Below are positions 23,933 to 31,629 of a DNA stretch of 34,298 bases, one piece after another; position 1 is the first letter of the stretch, and each line of letters opens with the position of its first letter. The notes beneath the pieces were generated by a model. It was not told the DNA's origin, did no database searches, and saw nothing but the letters and a program-made list of their open reading frames with translations. Made by a program: the position numbers and the translations under genes. This DNA is from Candidatus Hestiella sp. (GTDB taxonomy: Archaea; Thermoproteota; Thermoprotei_A; Sulfolobales; Acidilobaceae): contig WALX01000085.1 of NCBI GenBank assembly GCA_015522625.1, forward strand, positions 1-34,298, written 5' to 3'.

Positions 23933-25169
23933 GATCTCCACCCTCAAAGAATTTTCTATAAGAATAGGCTAGAGCCTCTATTCCAGGCATGGGTTCCCCT
24001 GAGAGAAAATACACAACAGCGCCACCTCCGGTACTTATGTAGCTTACCTTCTTTCTTAATTCTGGGGGAAGGTCTTCTAGTATTGAAAGAAAATGACCCC
24101 CACCAAATATGATGAATGCATTTGACTTTAGAGAAGCTTCTGCAAGCTCTATTGTTCCTTTTTTAAATCTTTTGTCTTCGATGACCCCAGCTGGGCCTCT
24201 TAGTACGATAGTTTTTGAGTTCTTAAGTATCTCGCTGTATGCCTCTAGCGTTTCTTCCCCTATATCCTTCGGCGAGCCCATGATTTTGTCTATCCTTTGC
24301 ATTGACACATTTCCATCATTTAGTTCGGAGACAACATCTAAAGGTGCCATTACCTTGTTGCTTTTTGCTATCATTTTTGCATTATCTAGTAGGTGACCGA
24401 ACTTTTCTTGTAGTAATGCTTTTGCAGTGCCTACTTCATAGCCCCTTGCGTTAAGCACCAACAACGACACCAAACCTCCTGTTAATATATAGTCTGCAGA
24501 ATCCGTTTTTATGAGGTGATTTATTATTTTTACAGCATCGTCAAGCTTGGTACCACCTATGAAATACGTTATAGGGCGATGGCCGTTAAAGGCTCTCGAT
24601 AACGCTGAGACCTCATTTTGCATTACCCTTCCAGCTATGCTAGGCATTATATACGGAAAGCCTGCGATGCTTGGCTGGCTTCTATGAGATGTTGCAAATG
24701 CGTCTCCTACATAGTAATTAAAAAACTTACGAAGTTCGCTAACGAACTTTGTCCTAGAAAGGGCTTCCATTGGTTGCTCAACGTTTTCCTCGGGTAAGAA
24801 TCTGGTGTTATTCAGCATCAATATTTCGCCATTTTCGAGGGTTGCTATCCTTCTCTTCGCATCTTTGCCAATGATGTCTTTTACAAACTCTACGTTAACT
24901 CCAAGCAGGCTTGACAAAATTTCTGAGTGTTGCTCTAGGGAAATAAAGTCGTTCTTACCAGGTCTTCCCTGATGGCTCATTATCACAAGCTTTGTGTTTA
25001 ATTCAGCTAGTTCTTTTATTGTTTTTACATGGGCTTTAAACCTGCTTATGTCTAAGATCTTTCCATCCTTTATCGGGGAATTTACATCGATTCTCAATAA
25101 GATACTTTTACCTGTGAGGTCAATGTCATCCAAAGTGGCTATCTTCATATTTCTAAACAAGAGCACCAT
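23916..25169 (-). CDS. pgk: Phosphoglycerate kinase
   Basis: Transfers phosphate between 1,3-bisphosphoglycerate and ADP. 417 aa, archaeal type. N-terminal LLRIDVNSPIKDGKI and SRFKAHVKTIKEL, MSHQGRP (substrate-arginine loop), NNTRFLPEEN, YVGDAFATSHRSQPSIAGFP, FIGGTKLDDAVK (nucleotide-binding) and STGGGAVVYFLSG at the C-terminus are all present. Two starts are possible: ATG 25169 (MVLLFRNMKIA), with GGTGAT at ideal spacing, and ATG 25148 (MKIATLDDI). The leader contains a 31-bp tandem duplication that copies the Shine-Dalgarno and start codon. gap overlaps its 3' end. Confidence 0.95.
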   Translation of the reverse strand: MVLLFRNMKIATLDDIDLTGKSILLRIDVNSPIKDGKILDISRFKAHVKTIKELAELNTKLVIMSHQGRPGKNDFISLEQHSEILSSLLGVNVEFVKDIIGKDAKRRIATLENGEILMLNNTRFLPEENVEQPMEALSRTKFVSELRKFFNYYVGDAFATSHRSQPSIAGFPYIMPSIAGRVMQNEVSALSRAFNGHRPITYFIGGTKLDDAVKIINHLIKTDSADYILTGGLVSLLVLNARGYEVGTAKALLQEKFGHLLDNAKMIAKSNKVMAPLDVVSELNDGNVSMQRIDKIMGSPKDIGEETLEAYSEILKNSKTIVLRGPAGVIEDKRFKKGTIELAEASLKSNAFIIFGGGHFLSILEDLPPELRKKVSYISTGGGAVVYFLSGEPMPGIEALAYSYRKFFEGGDHVKEG

Positions 25170-25211
25170 GCCAAATCACCTTTCTAAACAAGAGCACCAT
25201 GCCAAATCACC
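25150..25211. repeat. 31-bp perfect tandem duplication over the pgk start
   Basis: Units 25150-25180 and 25181-25211 are identical. On the minus strand each reads GGTGATTTGGCATGG followed by TGCTCTTGTTTAGAAA, so each carries a full Shine-Dalgarno and ATG. Only the inner ATG (25169) is in frame with pgk; the outer one (25200) opens a short frame. Confidence 0.95.
25153..25200 (-). CDS. Upstream short ORF in the pgk leader
   Basis: Created by the 31-bp duplication. ATG 25200 with the GGTGAT Shine-Dalgarno gives MVLLFRKVIWHGALV and then TAG, so it overlaps the true pgk start in another frame and stops 14 bases inside pgk. A TATA-like TATTTAATA on the minus strand near 25228-25236 would start the mRNA just before this unit. 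Ribosomes may initiate here first; the peptide itself is probably without function. Confidence 0.45.
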   Translation of the reverse strand: MVLLFRKVIWHGALV

Positions 25212-25313
25212 GTATTAATTTTTTGAAATATTAAATATCCGAAACTTAAGTAAAAAGATAGGTTAAAAAGCTTTTGTGTTTCTAAGGTTTGATTTTATGT
25301 GCTTATCAATAAT

Positions 25314-25964
25314 TCAAACATAATTTAAAACTGTTATCTTTGTGTCCTTTGGCAGGAATTCTTTCTTTATGATAAGAACATTATCTTCTCTAACTTCTAC
25401 GTCAAACTTAGAATTTTTGATAAATCCATCTATCGAATCATATGGCAGGTTGGATCCCTTTATCCAATAATGCATTGGCAGGGCTATTTTTGGTTTCAGC
25501 TCCTCTATGAAAGTATAAGCTTCTTCGTAGCCTATTGTTGTTACCCCACCTATTGGTATCATTAATATGTCTACGGGTTTAAGCCTGCTGAAAGTGGCTT
25601 CATATCTCTGACCGATATCTGATAGGTTTACTATGTTTATTCCCTCTAGGAGTAATTTGAACCCAGATACCTTACCAAAGAAAGCTCCATTAAAACCATC
25701 ATGATAGAAGTCATAGAATTCGAGAAACGCATTTTCTAGTCTAAGTTTTTGGCCTCCTTTCCCTCGCAATATTCTTTTAGTATTTTTGTCAAAAGCCATC
25801 ATGTAGGCATTGTGGTCATAGTGATCATGTGTGATTATTATATAATCAGCCGAGGTTGTGCATGGTCTTAGGTTAAGGCTTCCTCCGTCATGGGGGTCAA
25901 TCGCTATTTTAATTGAAGAGCTTTCTAATATGAAATAGGAGTTTCCGCAATAAGTTATTTTCAT
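25314..25964 (-). CDS. MBL-fold metal-dependent hydrolase (UlaG-like)
   Basis: 216 aa. The metallo-beta-lactamase metal motif is THDHYDHN (H-x-H-x-D-H) after the short first strands MKITYCGNSYFIL and IAIDPHD. Downstream ligands are LSDIG (Asp) and PMHYW (His), so the dinuclear site looks complete. It resembles the UlaG/COG2220 branch of small stand-alone hydrolases, which includes phosphodiesterases and lactonases; the substrate is not predictable. It lies 17 bases after the KH-domain gene and is probably the last gene of that cluster before pgk. Confidence 0.88.
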   Translation of the reverse strand: MKITYCGNSYFILESSSIKIAIDPHDGGSLNLRPCTTSADYIIITHDHYDHNAYMMAFDKNTKRILRGKGGQKLRLENAFLEFYDFYHDGFNGAFFGKVSGFKLLLEGINIVNLSDIGQRYEATFSRLKPVDILMIPIGGVTTIGYEEAYTFIEELKPKIALPMHYWIKGSNLPYDSIDGFIKNSKFDVEVREDNVLIIKKEFLPKDTKITVLNYV

Positions 25965-25981
25965 AGTGGCGTTGCCCCTGT

Positions 25982-26590
25982 TTATCTAAGGTACCTTTTC
26001 TGCCATATATTTCCTATTTCTCGCCTCTTAATTTCTCTCATCATTTCCTCAAGTTTCCTATACACAGTGCCATGCATCTTACCCTCTATTAGCATGTCAA
26101 TACCGTACTGTGCTATTATTGACCTATCATAGTCTCCGATGATACCTATTGCATGATTACCTATATGTATCCTTGTACCCGTTATTTCTTCTAGCGTTCT
26201 TTTGGCCCTTCCCCCTTCTCCAATAATTCTCCCCAATATCCTTCTTACATGGTTCTTAGAGTTCCCAAGCCTTGATTTTATGTCTATTGTTATTAGTATG
26301 TTTTCGGATCTTAGCAATTCCATTGCCTCCTCCTCAGTAAAGCCTATGCTGAGGGCAGCAATTAGATCCTTCACCTTCATCAGGTCCGCAGGAGAAGCAC
26401 TTTCGCTCACAGGCTTTATGATGGCTATAGAATTTTCGTCGTCAAGGGTTATTGAAACACCATAGTCCTTCTTTATCAATTCTTTTAGTTTCTCTAGTTC
26501 ACTAGCTATTCTCTGGTAGTTTTCAACAGGAATTTGCGCATATAGCTTAACCCACTTTTCTACTTTTCCTGCATTTTCATCTTTATGCAA
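25982..26590 (-). CDS. KH-domain RNA-binding protein, Pno1/Dim2-like
   Basis: 202 aa with two KH-like domains. The first begins with KLYAQIPVENYQRIASELEKL, and the second contains GRIIGEGGRAKRTLEEITGTRIHIG, with the GxxG loop IIGEGG. The layout matches archaeal Dim2/Pno1 homologues, which bind the 3' end of 16S rRNA during small-subunit maturation and act with RIO kinases and Nob1. Start TTG 26590 with GGGGAT upstream; it overlaps the end of the RIO1 gene by 31 bases in another frame, indicating tight coupling in a ribosome-biogenesis operon. Confidence 0.88.
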   Translation of the reverse strand: MHKDENAGKVEKWVKLYAQIPVENYQRIASELEKLKELIKKDYGVSITLDDENSIAIIKPVSESASPADLMKVKDLIAALSIGFTEEEAMELLRSENILITIDIKSRLGNSKNHVRRILGRIIGEGGRAKRTLEEITGTRIHIGNHAIGIIGDYDRSIIAQYGIDMLIEGKMHGTVYRKLEEMMREIKRREIGNIWQKRYLR

Positions 26591-27348
26591 TGTGTAACAT
26601 CCCCTTCTAGGCGGTTGTATTCCCCTATGTCAATAAGTTTTGAGAAGAATTTATAGACATTTTTTATGTCCCTCTCTAAAAAATCCAAGGACTTTGGATG
26701 GTCTATTTCTACTGATTGGGATACATCAATAATATATACCTTGTTCTTCCAATACACCAAATTAAACTCGCTAAGGTCAGCATGCACCATCTTTGAGTTG
26801 CACACCATTTTAATTAGGTTTTCTTTCACCTGCCTGTAGGCCTCGAGGAGTTCTTCCTTGATGAGCCTCTTATATATTTCGCTTAAAAGTGGGGCCCTAT
26901 ACCCTCTTTCCCCTAAGAATTCCATAACAAGTACATTTCCAGAGAGGCCTATTGGTCTGGGAACGCTAACATCAAAGTTTTTTAATCTAACAAGGTTGTT
27001 GAATTCTTTCTTTGCCCAAAAGTATATTAGGGATCTAAACTTGTTTGGAAGTCTCTTAAACCTTGGGTCTCCCAATATATATTCCTTTATTCCTTTCCTA
27101 AATTCAGCAGAAGAAGTTAGATAGATTTTTATTGCAATATCGTTGTTATTCCAGTCCCTGCCCCAGTAAACCTTGGACTCTTTCCCACCGCTGATGGAAC
27201 CCTTTATATCTTTTATTACCTTTCTGTTTACTAGTTTATAGATGTGATAGTTAGTAAAGGAATCCATAACCTCGTCCACAGTTTTTACAACGTCCTTATC
27301 CTTTATAATTTTCTTCTCTTTTTTCTTTTTTTCGAAGTAACTTATCAC
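26560..27348 (-). CDS. rio1: RIO1-type serine/threonine protein kinase
   Basis: 262 aa. RIO-specific nucleotide loop SGGKESKVYWG in place of a glycine-rich P-loop, lysine in IAIKIYLTSSAEFRKG, the hinge VLVMEFLGERG, catalytic loop MVHADLSEFNLVYW, and metal-binding IIDVSQSVEIDHP. These identify RIO1 rather than RIO2, which has an N-terminal winged helix. It functions in late 40S/30S maturation and pairs naturally with the KH protein. It starts with GTG 27348, overlapping the aIF1A stop by four bases (GTGA). Confidence 0.92.
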   Translation of the reverse strand: MISYFEKKKKEKKIIKDKDVVKTVDEVMDSFTNYHIYKLVNRKVIKDIKGSISGGKESKVYWGRDWNNNDIAIKIYLTSSAEFRKGIKEYILGDPRFKRLPNKFRSLIYFWAKKEFNNLVRLKNFDVSVPRPIGLSGNVLVMEFLGERGYRAPLLSEIYKRLIKEELLEAYRQVKENLIKMVCNSKMVHADLSEFNLVYWKNKVYIIDVSQSVEIDHPKSLDFLERDIKNVYKFFSKLIDIGEYNRLEGDVTHCIKMKMQEK

Positions 27349-27680
27349 TCACCTTCCTCTCCTAATAAATCCTCGGGGATCAATCCTTTTTGCATCAATA
27401 CCTTAATTTCATCATGCCTGTATTTGTGCACAACTTCACCTTTCATATCTGATGTTCCCCATGGAAGGAACAATATTATGTCGCCTTCATAAAGCCAAAC
27501 CCTCCTTCTCATCCTACCGGGGATCCAAGCCTTGTATTGCTGTCTATCCGAGCACAAGACTTCAACAAAACCAGCACCTATAATTCTTTGAACGGTACAT
27601 ATTATGGTTCCTTCTTCTTCATCAGGAAGGACTAGGCTTTTTTTCCCGGGTTTGCTATTTCGACCTTTTTGTTTAACCAA
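27345..27680 (-). CDS. Translation initiation factor aIF1A
   Basis: 111 aa OB-fold factor that binds the ribosomal A site and stabilises initiator tRNA. Basic N-terminal tail (MVKQKGRNSKPGKK), then VQRIIGAGFVEVLCSD, WIPGRMRRRVWLYEGD (conserved RNA-binding face) and an acidic C-terminal tail. Start TTG 27680 with GGAGG ten bases upstream; the next upstream gene on the strand, NMD3, ends 50 bases away. That 50-base gap contains GGTTAATATAACC, an inverted repeat that includes a TATA-like core, so aIF1A may have its own promoter. Confidence 0.92.
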   Translation of the reverse strand: MVKQKGRNSKPGKKSLVLPDEEEGTIICTVQRIIGAGFVEVLCSDRQQYKAWIPGRMRRRVWLYEGDIILFLPWGTSDMKGEVVHKYRHDEIKVLMQKGLIPEDLLGEEGE

Positions 27681-27730
27681 TTTTGTCTTTCCTCCATCAT
27701 TCTATTGTTTATTAGGTTATATTAACCTTT

Positions 27731-28828
27731 CTAAGTCTTCTTAACGCCCGTATTTTTACTTTCCTCCAAAATGGTTATTGTGTCATTAAATACATAAGCT
27801 AGGTATTTCTTTCCCTCCTTTATTACTGGTACGAAAGAATCAACGGATTCTGCCGGGAATTCAAAGTAATTTCCATTAGATTCCGAGAAAAGCATTTTTC
27901 CTTTATCTTTCAATAGCAACATGACTTCCTTCTTACTAGCGTCATAGATGTGAAAGCTGGATCTCCATAGGTTCTCTGTTTTGATGAATAATTTTTTATT
28001 CGTATATAGATTCTTGGCAGTAATACCGTCCTTGCCTTTGGATAGGAGCACGTGTGGTTCTTTATTGTATATAAACAGGTCTTTTTGTGATAGGTTTAAC
28101 ACCCTTATAGAAATATAAAGCCTACCTTTCCTCTTCCCATCCTTGGTCAATCCCATTAGTTTATATGTCTCAACTACCTTTGCTAGATATTTTCCCTTAA
28201 ACCTTGATGCTATGTTTCTCGCGATGTCTTGGTTCCTTATGTATAGGTCTACTCCTTTCCCTTTCACCTCTTCTATTTTCACTATTTCACCTTGCAATTC
28301 ACTTACTATGTTCTGTAGTTCATAATTAACTTCGCGATGGAAACCTTCCGGTTTTTGGGGATAGCCTCTTATCTGTACTATTGCATTGTATCCTCTTTGT
28401 GATTTTATGGCTGAACATGAGGGGCATACTTGTTTGATCATTTTTAGGGTGAGGGTTCTGCTGTCTACTAATTCTATCTTATCATATATAGAAGCTAAAT
28501 CTACCCTGAGTACCATAGTATTGGAATTAAGGTAGTTCAGTGATTTTATTGATTTAATAAAGACATCGGTTATTGGAGGGTTTGTCCTAATTTTCTGCAT
28601 TATAGTAGACTTTGCAAAGCTAATTATGTTGTCTTCCACATTATTCGAAGGGTTAACCCATTGGCCTCTTTGCTTATAGGATCCACAGATAGGACAATAA
28701 GTGAATTCGATGTTACTCGGAATTTTGGCTAGGCCTATATGTTTAATAAAGCAATCCTTACACATATTCCCTATAAATTTTACCTCTTTGTTCGACCTTC
28801 CACACACCGGACATATCTTTTCTTGCAT
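27731..28828 (-). CDS. NMD3 family protein
   Basis: 365 aa from ATG 28828. The N-terminus holds the NMD3 zinc-binding pairs CPVCG, CKDC, CPICG and CPSC. Downstream segments (VLRVDLASIYDKIE, RGYPQKPEGFHREVNYELQN) fit the archaeal NMD3 core. In eukaryotes NMD3 exports the 60S subunit; the archaeal form lacks the nuclear-transport tail and probably acts in large-subunit maturation or as an eIF5A-like A/E-site factor. The open frame extends 22 codons upstream of 28828, but GTTAAAAAG about 25-30 bases before this ATG suggests a leaderless start here. It is the first gene of the aIF1A/RIO1/KH cluster. Confidence 0.85.
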   Translation of the reverse strand: MQEKICPVCGRSNKEVKFIGNMCKDCFIKHIGLAKIPSNIEFTYCPICGSYKQRGQWVNPSNNVEDNIISFAKSTIMQKIRTNPPITDVFIKSIKSLNYLNSNTMVLRVDLASIYDKIELVDSRTLTLKMIKQVCPSCSAIKSQRGYNAIVQIRGYPQKPEGFHREVNYELQNIVSELQGEIVKIEEVKGKGVDLYIRNQDIARNIASRFKGKYLAKVVETYKLMGLTKDGKRKGRLYISIRVLNLSQKDLFIYNKEPHVLLSKGKDGITAKNLYTNKKLFIKTENLWRSSFHIYDASKKEVMLLLKDKGKMLFSESNGNYFEFPAESVDSFVPVIKEGKKYLAYVFNDTITILEESKNTGVKKT

Positions 28829-29007
28829 TTTTCTGAACCCTGCCTTATTCCTTTTTAACTGGTACGTACATGTTTTGAAATACCTAACCTCCACCTTTTT
28901 TTGTTTTAGCAGAACGTAAAATAGCCATTAGTTGACCGCTGGTCTGCGTTTATATTATGCTCGCCGCACAGTTTCTATTTAAAGCTGGGAGCAAAGTTGC
29001 TAAAGGG

Positions 29008-29253
29008 GCAGAATACATTTTGATATTCAAAGGGAAAGTTTAATAGATTAATGTTAAGGTAATATGGTAGATGGGGGCTATGAGAGCAACGCTCTAAGTC
29101 CCATGAATAGGCTCTTAGATGAGAGCCTTGTTTTATTAGCCTTAAATGTTACTTATAATTCCATAGGGATTAGCAAATCCCTATGGACGAGGTGGAATTC
29201 CCTAGGCATGGCCATGAACTTATATAATTGGAATGAATACCTAGGGAGAAACG
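29008..29253 (+). ncRNA. Structured repeat element, full copy B
   Basis: 29008-29065 is identical to copy A and holds TATA-like TTTAATAG (29039-29046), about 25 bases before the first helix. Helices: ATGGGGGCT (29071-29079) with AGTCCCAT (29097-29104), one bulge; AGAGC-AAC-GCTCT (29083-29095); AGGCTCT with AGAGCCT (29109-29128); a perfect 10-bp hairpin CCATAGGGAT/ATCCCTATGG (29161-29186); and TCCCTAGG (29199-29206) with CCTAGGGA (29240-29247). A second TATA box, TTATATAA, is at 29220-29227. The element ends exactly at the GTG start of the next gene. It could be an independent RNA, a structured mRNA leader or a mobile cassette. A 90-codon open frame runs across it, but its 3' half overlaps the real gene, and copy C breaks the same frame with stops. 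Confidence 0.6.
29220..29227 (+). promoter_or_regulatory. TATA box in copy B for the downstream gene
   Basis: TTATATAA, conserved in copy C. It predicts transcription from about 29250, making the mRNA of the dehydrogenase-like gene (GTG 29254) leaderless. Confidence 0.5.
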
Positions 29254-30120
29254 GTGGTCAAGATAAAGGTAGCAGTATTAGGTACGGAGGGCATTGGGGG
29301 TCTGTTCGCCAAAAAATTTTCCGAGGAAGGTTTTAACATTTATCTGTGGGACAAGAGTCTTGAGAATGCAAAGGGCCTTGCAGGTAAGATAGGTGCTGAT
29401 GCCTTTCAGAATCCTTGGGCTGCTATTGAGAGGGCAGATGCTGCAATCTCTATTTTACCAGATGAAGATACATTTCTAGAAATTGTTTCCCAAATGAGGA
29501 GATCTGACGGTTTGTTGTTTATAAACTCGACAACAATCTCTCCGAAGATAAGTAAGGCTTCTTCTAAGCGCTTAAAAGATCTTGGCATCTGCTATGTAGA
29601 AGCGCAGGTACTTGGGGATGCAAGGGATATAAATGATAGAAGTGCTATCTTTCTGGTTGCAGGAGAAAATAACTGCGTCAGGTATTCTAAGCTGGTTTTG
29701 AGCAATATTGGTAGTATAGTTGAAGTTGGAGAAGAGGCCTATAAAGCAATGATTGCAAAGCTGGCCATAGGTTCTGTCTATCTATCTTCTATATCAGCTT
29801 TGAGCGAAGCGATAAACCTTGCAAAGGTTTATGGGATAGAAGAGGATGTCATAAAGAAAATATGCGACAAAACGCCCCTCTCAAGCCTATTAGGACACTA
29901 TTTTGGCAGGATAACCTCTGTAGAACAAGAGGCTTATTTAGAGATGGACTCAGCTTCTAACATACTTGAATACGCCAGCAGGGCTGCGTTCGATGTAGGG
30001 TTTATATTACCAACCATTAGGGCCGCTGGTCAATTATTCAAGGAAGCAGAAATTCATGGCTATGGCAAAAAGGATTTTTTAAGAATTCGCGATTATATTA
30101 ATCCTAAAGAGAAGAGTTGA
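29254..30120 (+). CDS. 3-hydroxyisobutyrate-dehydrogenase-like NAD-binding protein
   Basis: 288 aa of the beta-hydroxyacid dehydrogenase family. The N-terminal Rossmann motif VAVLGTEGIGGLFAKKF has the G-x-x-G-x-G spacing, followed by ISILPDEDT and the C-terminal helical domain with AMIAKLAIGSVYLSSISALSEA, in which K is the family's catalytic lysine. The substrate loop that usually reads APVSGG is AQVLGDARD, so it is not a typical 3-hydroxyisobutyrate enzyme; glyoxylate, succinic semialdehyde or imine reductases are other options. The GTG at 29254 lies directly at the end of repeat copy B. SD-like GGGAG is five bases upstream. Confidence 0.8.
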   Translation: MVKIKVAVLGTEGIGGLFAKKFSEEGFNIYLWDKSLENAKGLAGKIGADAFQNPWAAIERADAAISILPDEDTFLEIVSQMRRSDGLLFINSTTISPKISKASSKRLKDLGICYVEAQVLGDARDINDRSAIFLVAGENNCVRYSKLVLSNIGSIVEVGEEAYKAMIAKLAIGSVYLSSISALSEAINLAKVYGIEEDVIKKICDKTPLSSLLGHYFGRITSVEQEAYLEMDSASNILEYASRAAFDVGFILPTIRAAGQLFKEAEIHGYGKKDFLRIRDYINPKEKS

Positions 30121-30240
30121 TTGTACCTCATCGCTTTGGCCCCTCTTCACTACTTCAGTAGCGGCCTTTTCTAATCATAGGTACTAAATATTATAATCCT
30201 AAATATATAATAATTAACCTTTCGTTTTGGAGAAGCATTA

Positions 30241-30282
30241 ATGAGTCGCACGGAGAGGCAAAAAGGTACTAAGAGGTTATAA
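30241..30282 (+). CDS. Candidate tiny basic protein, 13 aa
   Basis: ATG AGT CGC encodes MSRTERQKGTKRL then TAA. It has GGAG eight bases upstream of the ATG and an AT-rich TATA region (AAATATATAATAAT near 30203-30216) about 25-30 bases before the ATG, so transcription and translation signals are both in place. The short length means it may be chance. It ends six bases before the 3' end of the convergent Nramp gene. Confidence 0.25.
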   Translation: MSRTERQKGTKRL

Positions 30283-30287
30283 TAGGG

Positions 30288-31493
30288 TCATGGAAGCGAA
30301 GAGACCAATCCTAGGAGACCACCGAATATAACTAATGTAGAAATTATCCAATATATTTTGAGTCTAACACCAGTTATCTCCTTGCCCTTCATTATAATAG
30401 GATCCGAGGCCGTCTTTCCTAAAAAGTAAAGTAAAGGTATCAGGATGACGATGTATATTACCATAAGCTCTATCATTAGGTAAATTAAGTTTCTAATGAT
30501 AAGCACCATAAATATTGCTGGTAGCGATTCCATAGAATAAATTATAAGGTAGGCCTTATGGGATCTAACGTTAAGGGCTTCTAATGTACCCCAGGCGGAC
30601 GCCATAGAAATGATTATTAGTGCTAGAAACCCTGAGGCTATAAAGCCTATGGCCATGATATAGTTTAGGTTAGGGCTTATGCTTGTAAATATTTTGTGTA
30701 GCAGGTTTGCATTTATGATGAGTTCTGGTCTATTAGCGACTGGCGGATCGATTTTTCTCATATTGTAGCCAAAAATGACTGTTATGATCATCAATACTTC
30801 AGAAACTACGGCACCTATTAGGGTTTCTAGGTTTTCATGCTTTTTTATGTTGCCTTCAGCTGTTTTTCTTGCATCTGCGCCTGAGTGGAAAAACAGCATC
30901 CATGGCATTATTACAGCCCCTATGGATGCTGCCATTAAGTAAAGGTAATTGGGGTTAGTATAAGGTTGTATTGGATTAAGTCCAAGTTTAAATAAGCTAT
31001 AAAAGTTTACTGGAAAGGAAAAAGAAAGGACTATTATTGTGGCTACTAATACGAAGCTGACTGGTAGGAGGAACTTTTCCGTAGCCTCATACTTCTTGCT
31101 AGTTACGATGGCTATGTGTAATACATAAAACAATGGTAGGCCTATGATGAGCGGAAACCCAAGTAGTTGTAAACCAATTGCTATCCCAGCATATTCTATG
31201 ACATATTCCAGGAAGTCTGTAATTGCCATAGGCATAGAAGCAAGTACTGCCTTCTTACCCCCGTACTTTATTCTAATAGCTTCGCCTAATCCCTTTCCTG
31301 AAATCGTTCCAAGGTTACCAGCTAGGTATTGAATAAAGAAAAGGGGTATTGTTAGAATGAGCATGATAAATATCATGTGATAACCCCAAGATATACCCGA
31401 TTGCATGCCCTCGACTATTGAGGCGATATCTACATTTGCTATCATTACCAGCCATGCAGGTCCAAAGGCTTTTAGTACTTTTTTGTAGTTCAT
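30288..31493 (-). CDS. Divergent Nramp-family divalent metal transporter
   Basis: 401 aa, about 11 membrane helices. The N-terminus GPAWLVMIANVDIASIVEGM aligns with Nramp TM1, where the canonical DPGN metal motif is replaced by DIAS: the aspartate is kept and the asparagine lost. TM6 keeps the metal-binding methionine, but MPH is now MPW (AVIMPWMLFFHSGADAR). It is thus an Nramp relative with an altered ion site, perhaps with changed metal choice (Mn, Fe or Mg). Start ATG 31493 after GGAG. A three-half-site DtxR/MntR-like operator precedes it and overlaps the TATA-like CTAAAAAC, which argues for metal-controlled repression and import function. Confidence 0.82.
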   Translation of the reverse strand: MNYKKVLKAFGPAWLVMIANVDIASIVEGMQSGISWGYHMIFIMLILTIPLFFIQYLAGNLGTISGKGLGEAIRIKYGGKKAVLASMPMAITDFLEYVIEYAGIAIGLQLLGFPLIIGLPLFYVLHIAIVTSKKYEATEKFLLPVSFVLVATIIVLSFSFPVNFYSLFKLGLNPIQPYTNPNYLYLMAASIGAVIMPWMLFFHSGADARKTAEGNIKKHENLETLIGAVVSEVLMIITVIFGYNMRKIDPPVANRPELIINANLLHKIFTSISPNLNYIMAIGFIASGFLALIIISMASAWGTLEALNVRSHKAYLIIYSMESLPAIFMVLIIRNLIYLMIELMVIYIVILIPLLYFLGKTASDPIIMKGKEITGVRLKIYWIISTLVIFGGLLGLVSSLP

Positions 31494-31532
31494 CTTTCTC
31501 TCCTTTTCCTAACCCCCTATTCTATCCTGCTC

Positions 31533-31559
31533 ACCTAAAGGTTTTTAGGTTTACCTAAA
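31533..31559. promoter_or_regulatory. DtxR/MntR-like operator with three half sites
   Basis: Half sites ACCTAAA (31533-31539), TTTAGGT (31544-31550) and ACCTAAA (31553-31559). The last two form the perfect palindrome TTTAGGTTTACCTAAA, close to the DtxR-family core TTAGG-N-CCTAA. It lies between the Nramp gene (minus) and tmk (plus) and covers the Nramp TATA-like element. Confidence 0.65.
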
Positions 31560-31587
31560 CTTCTTCGAAAGTTAACCCCCTCAACCC

Positions 31588-31599
31588 TTTTTTTAAAAA
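31588..31599 (+). promoter_or_regulatory. TATA element for tmk
   Basis: TTTTTTTAAAAA stretch about 26 bases before the expected transcription start near 31620, in front of the GGAG site and TTG start at 31630. Confidence 0.4.
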
Positions 31600-31629
31600 A
31601 TGCTCTAAAAACTTGCTTTGGAGATCGAA

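Noticed and set aside
29064-29336. 90-aa open frame across copy B of the repeat
   Set aside because: Its 3' part overlaps the dehydrogenase-like gene in another frame, and the aligned frame in copy C is broken by several stops. The changes between copies preserve base pairing rather than codons.
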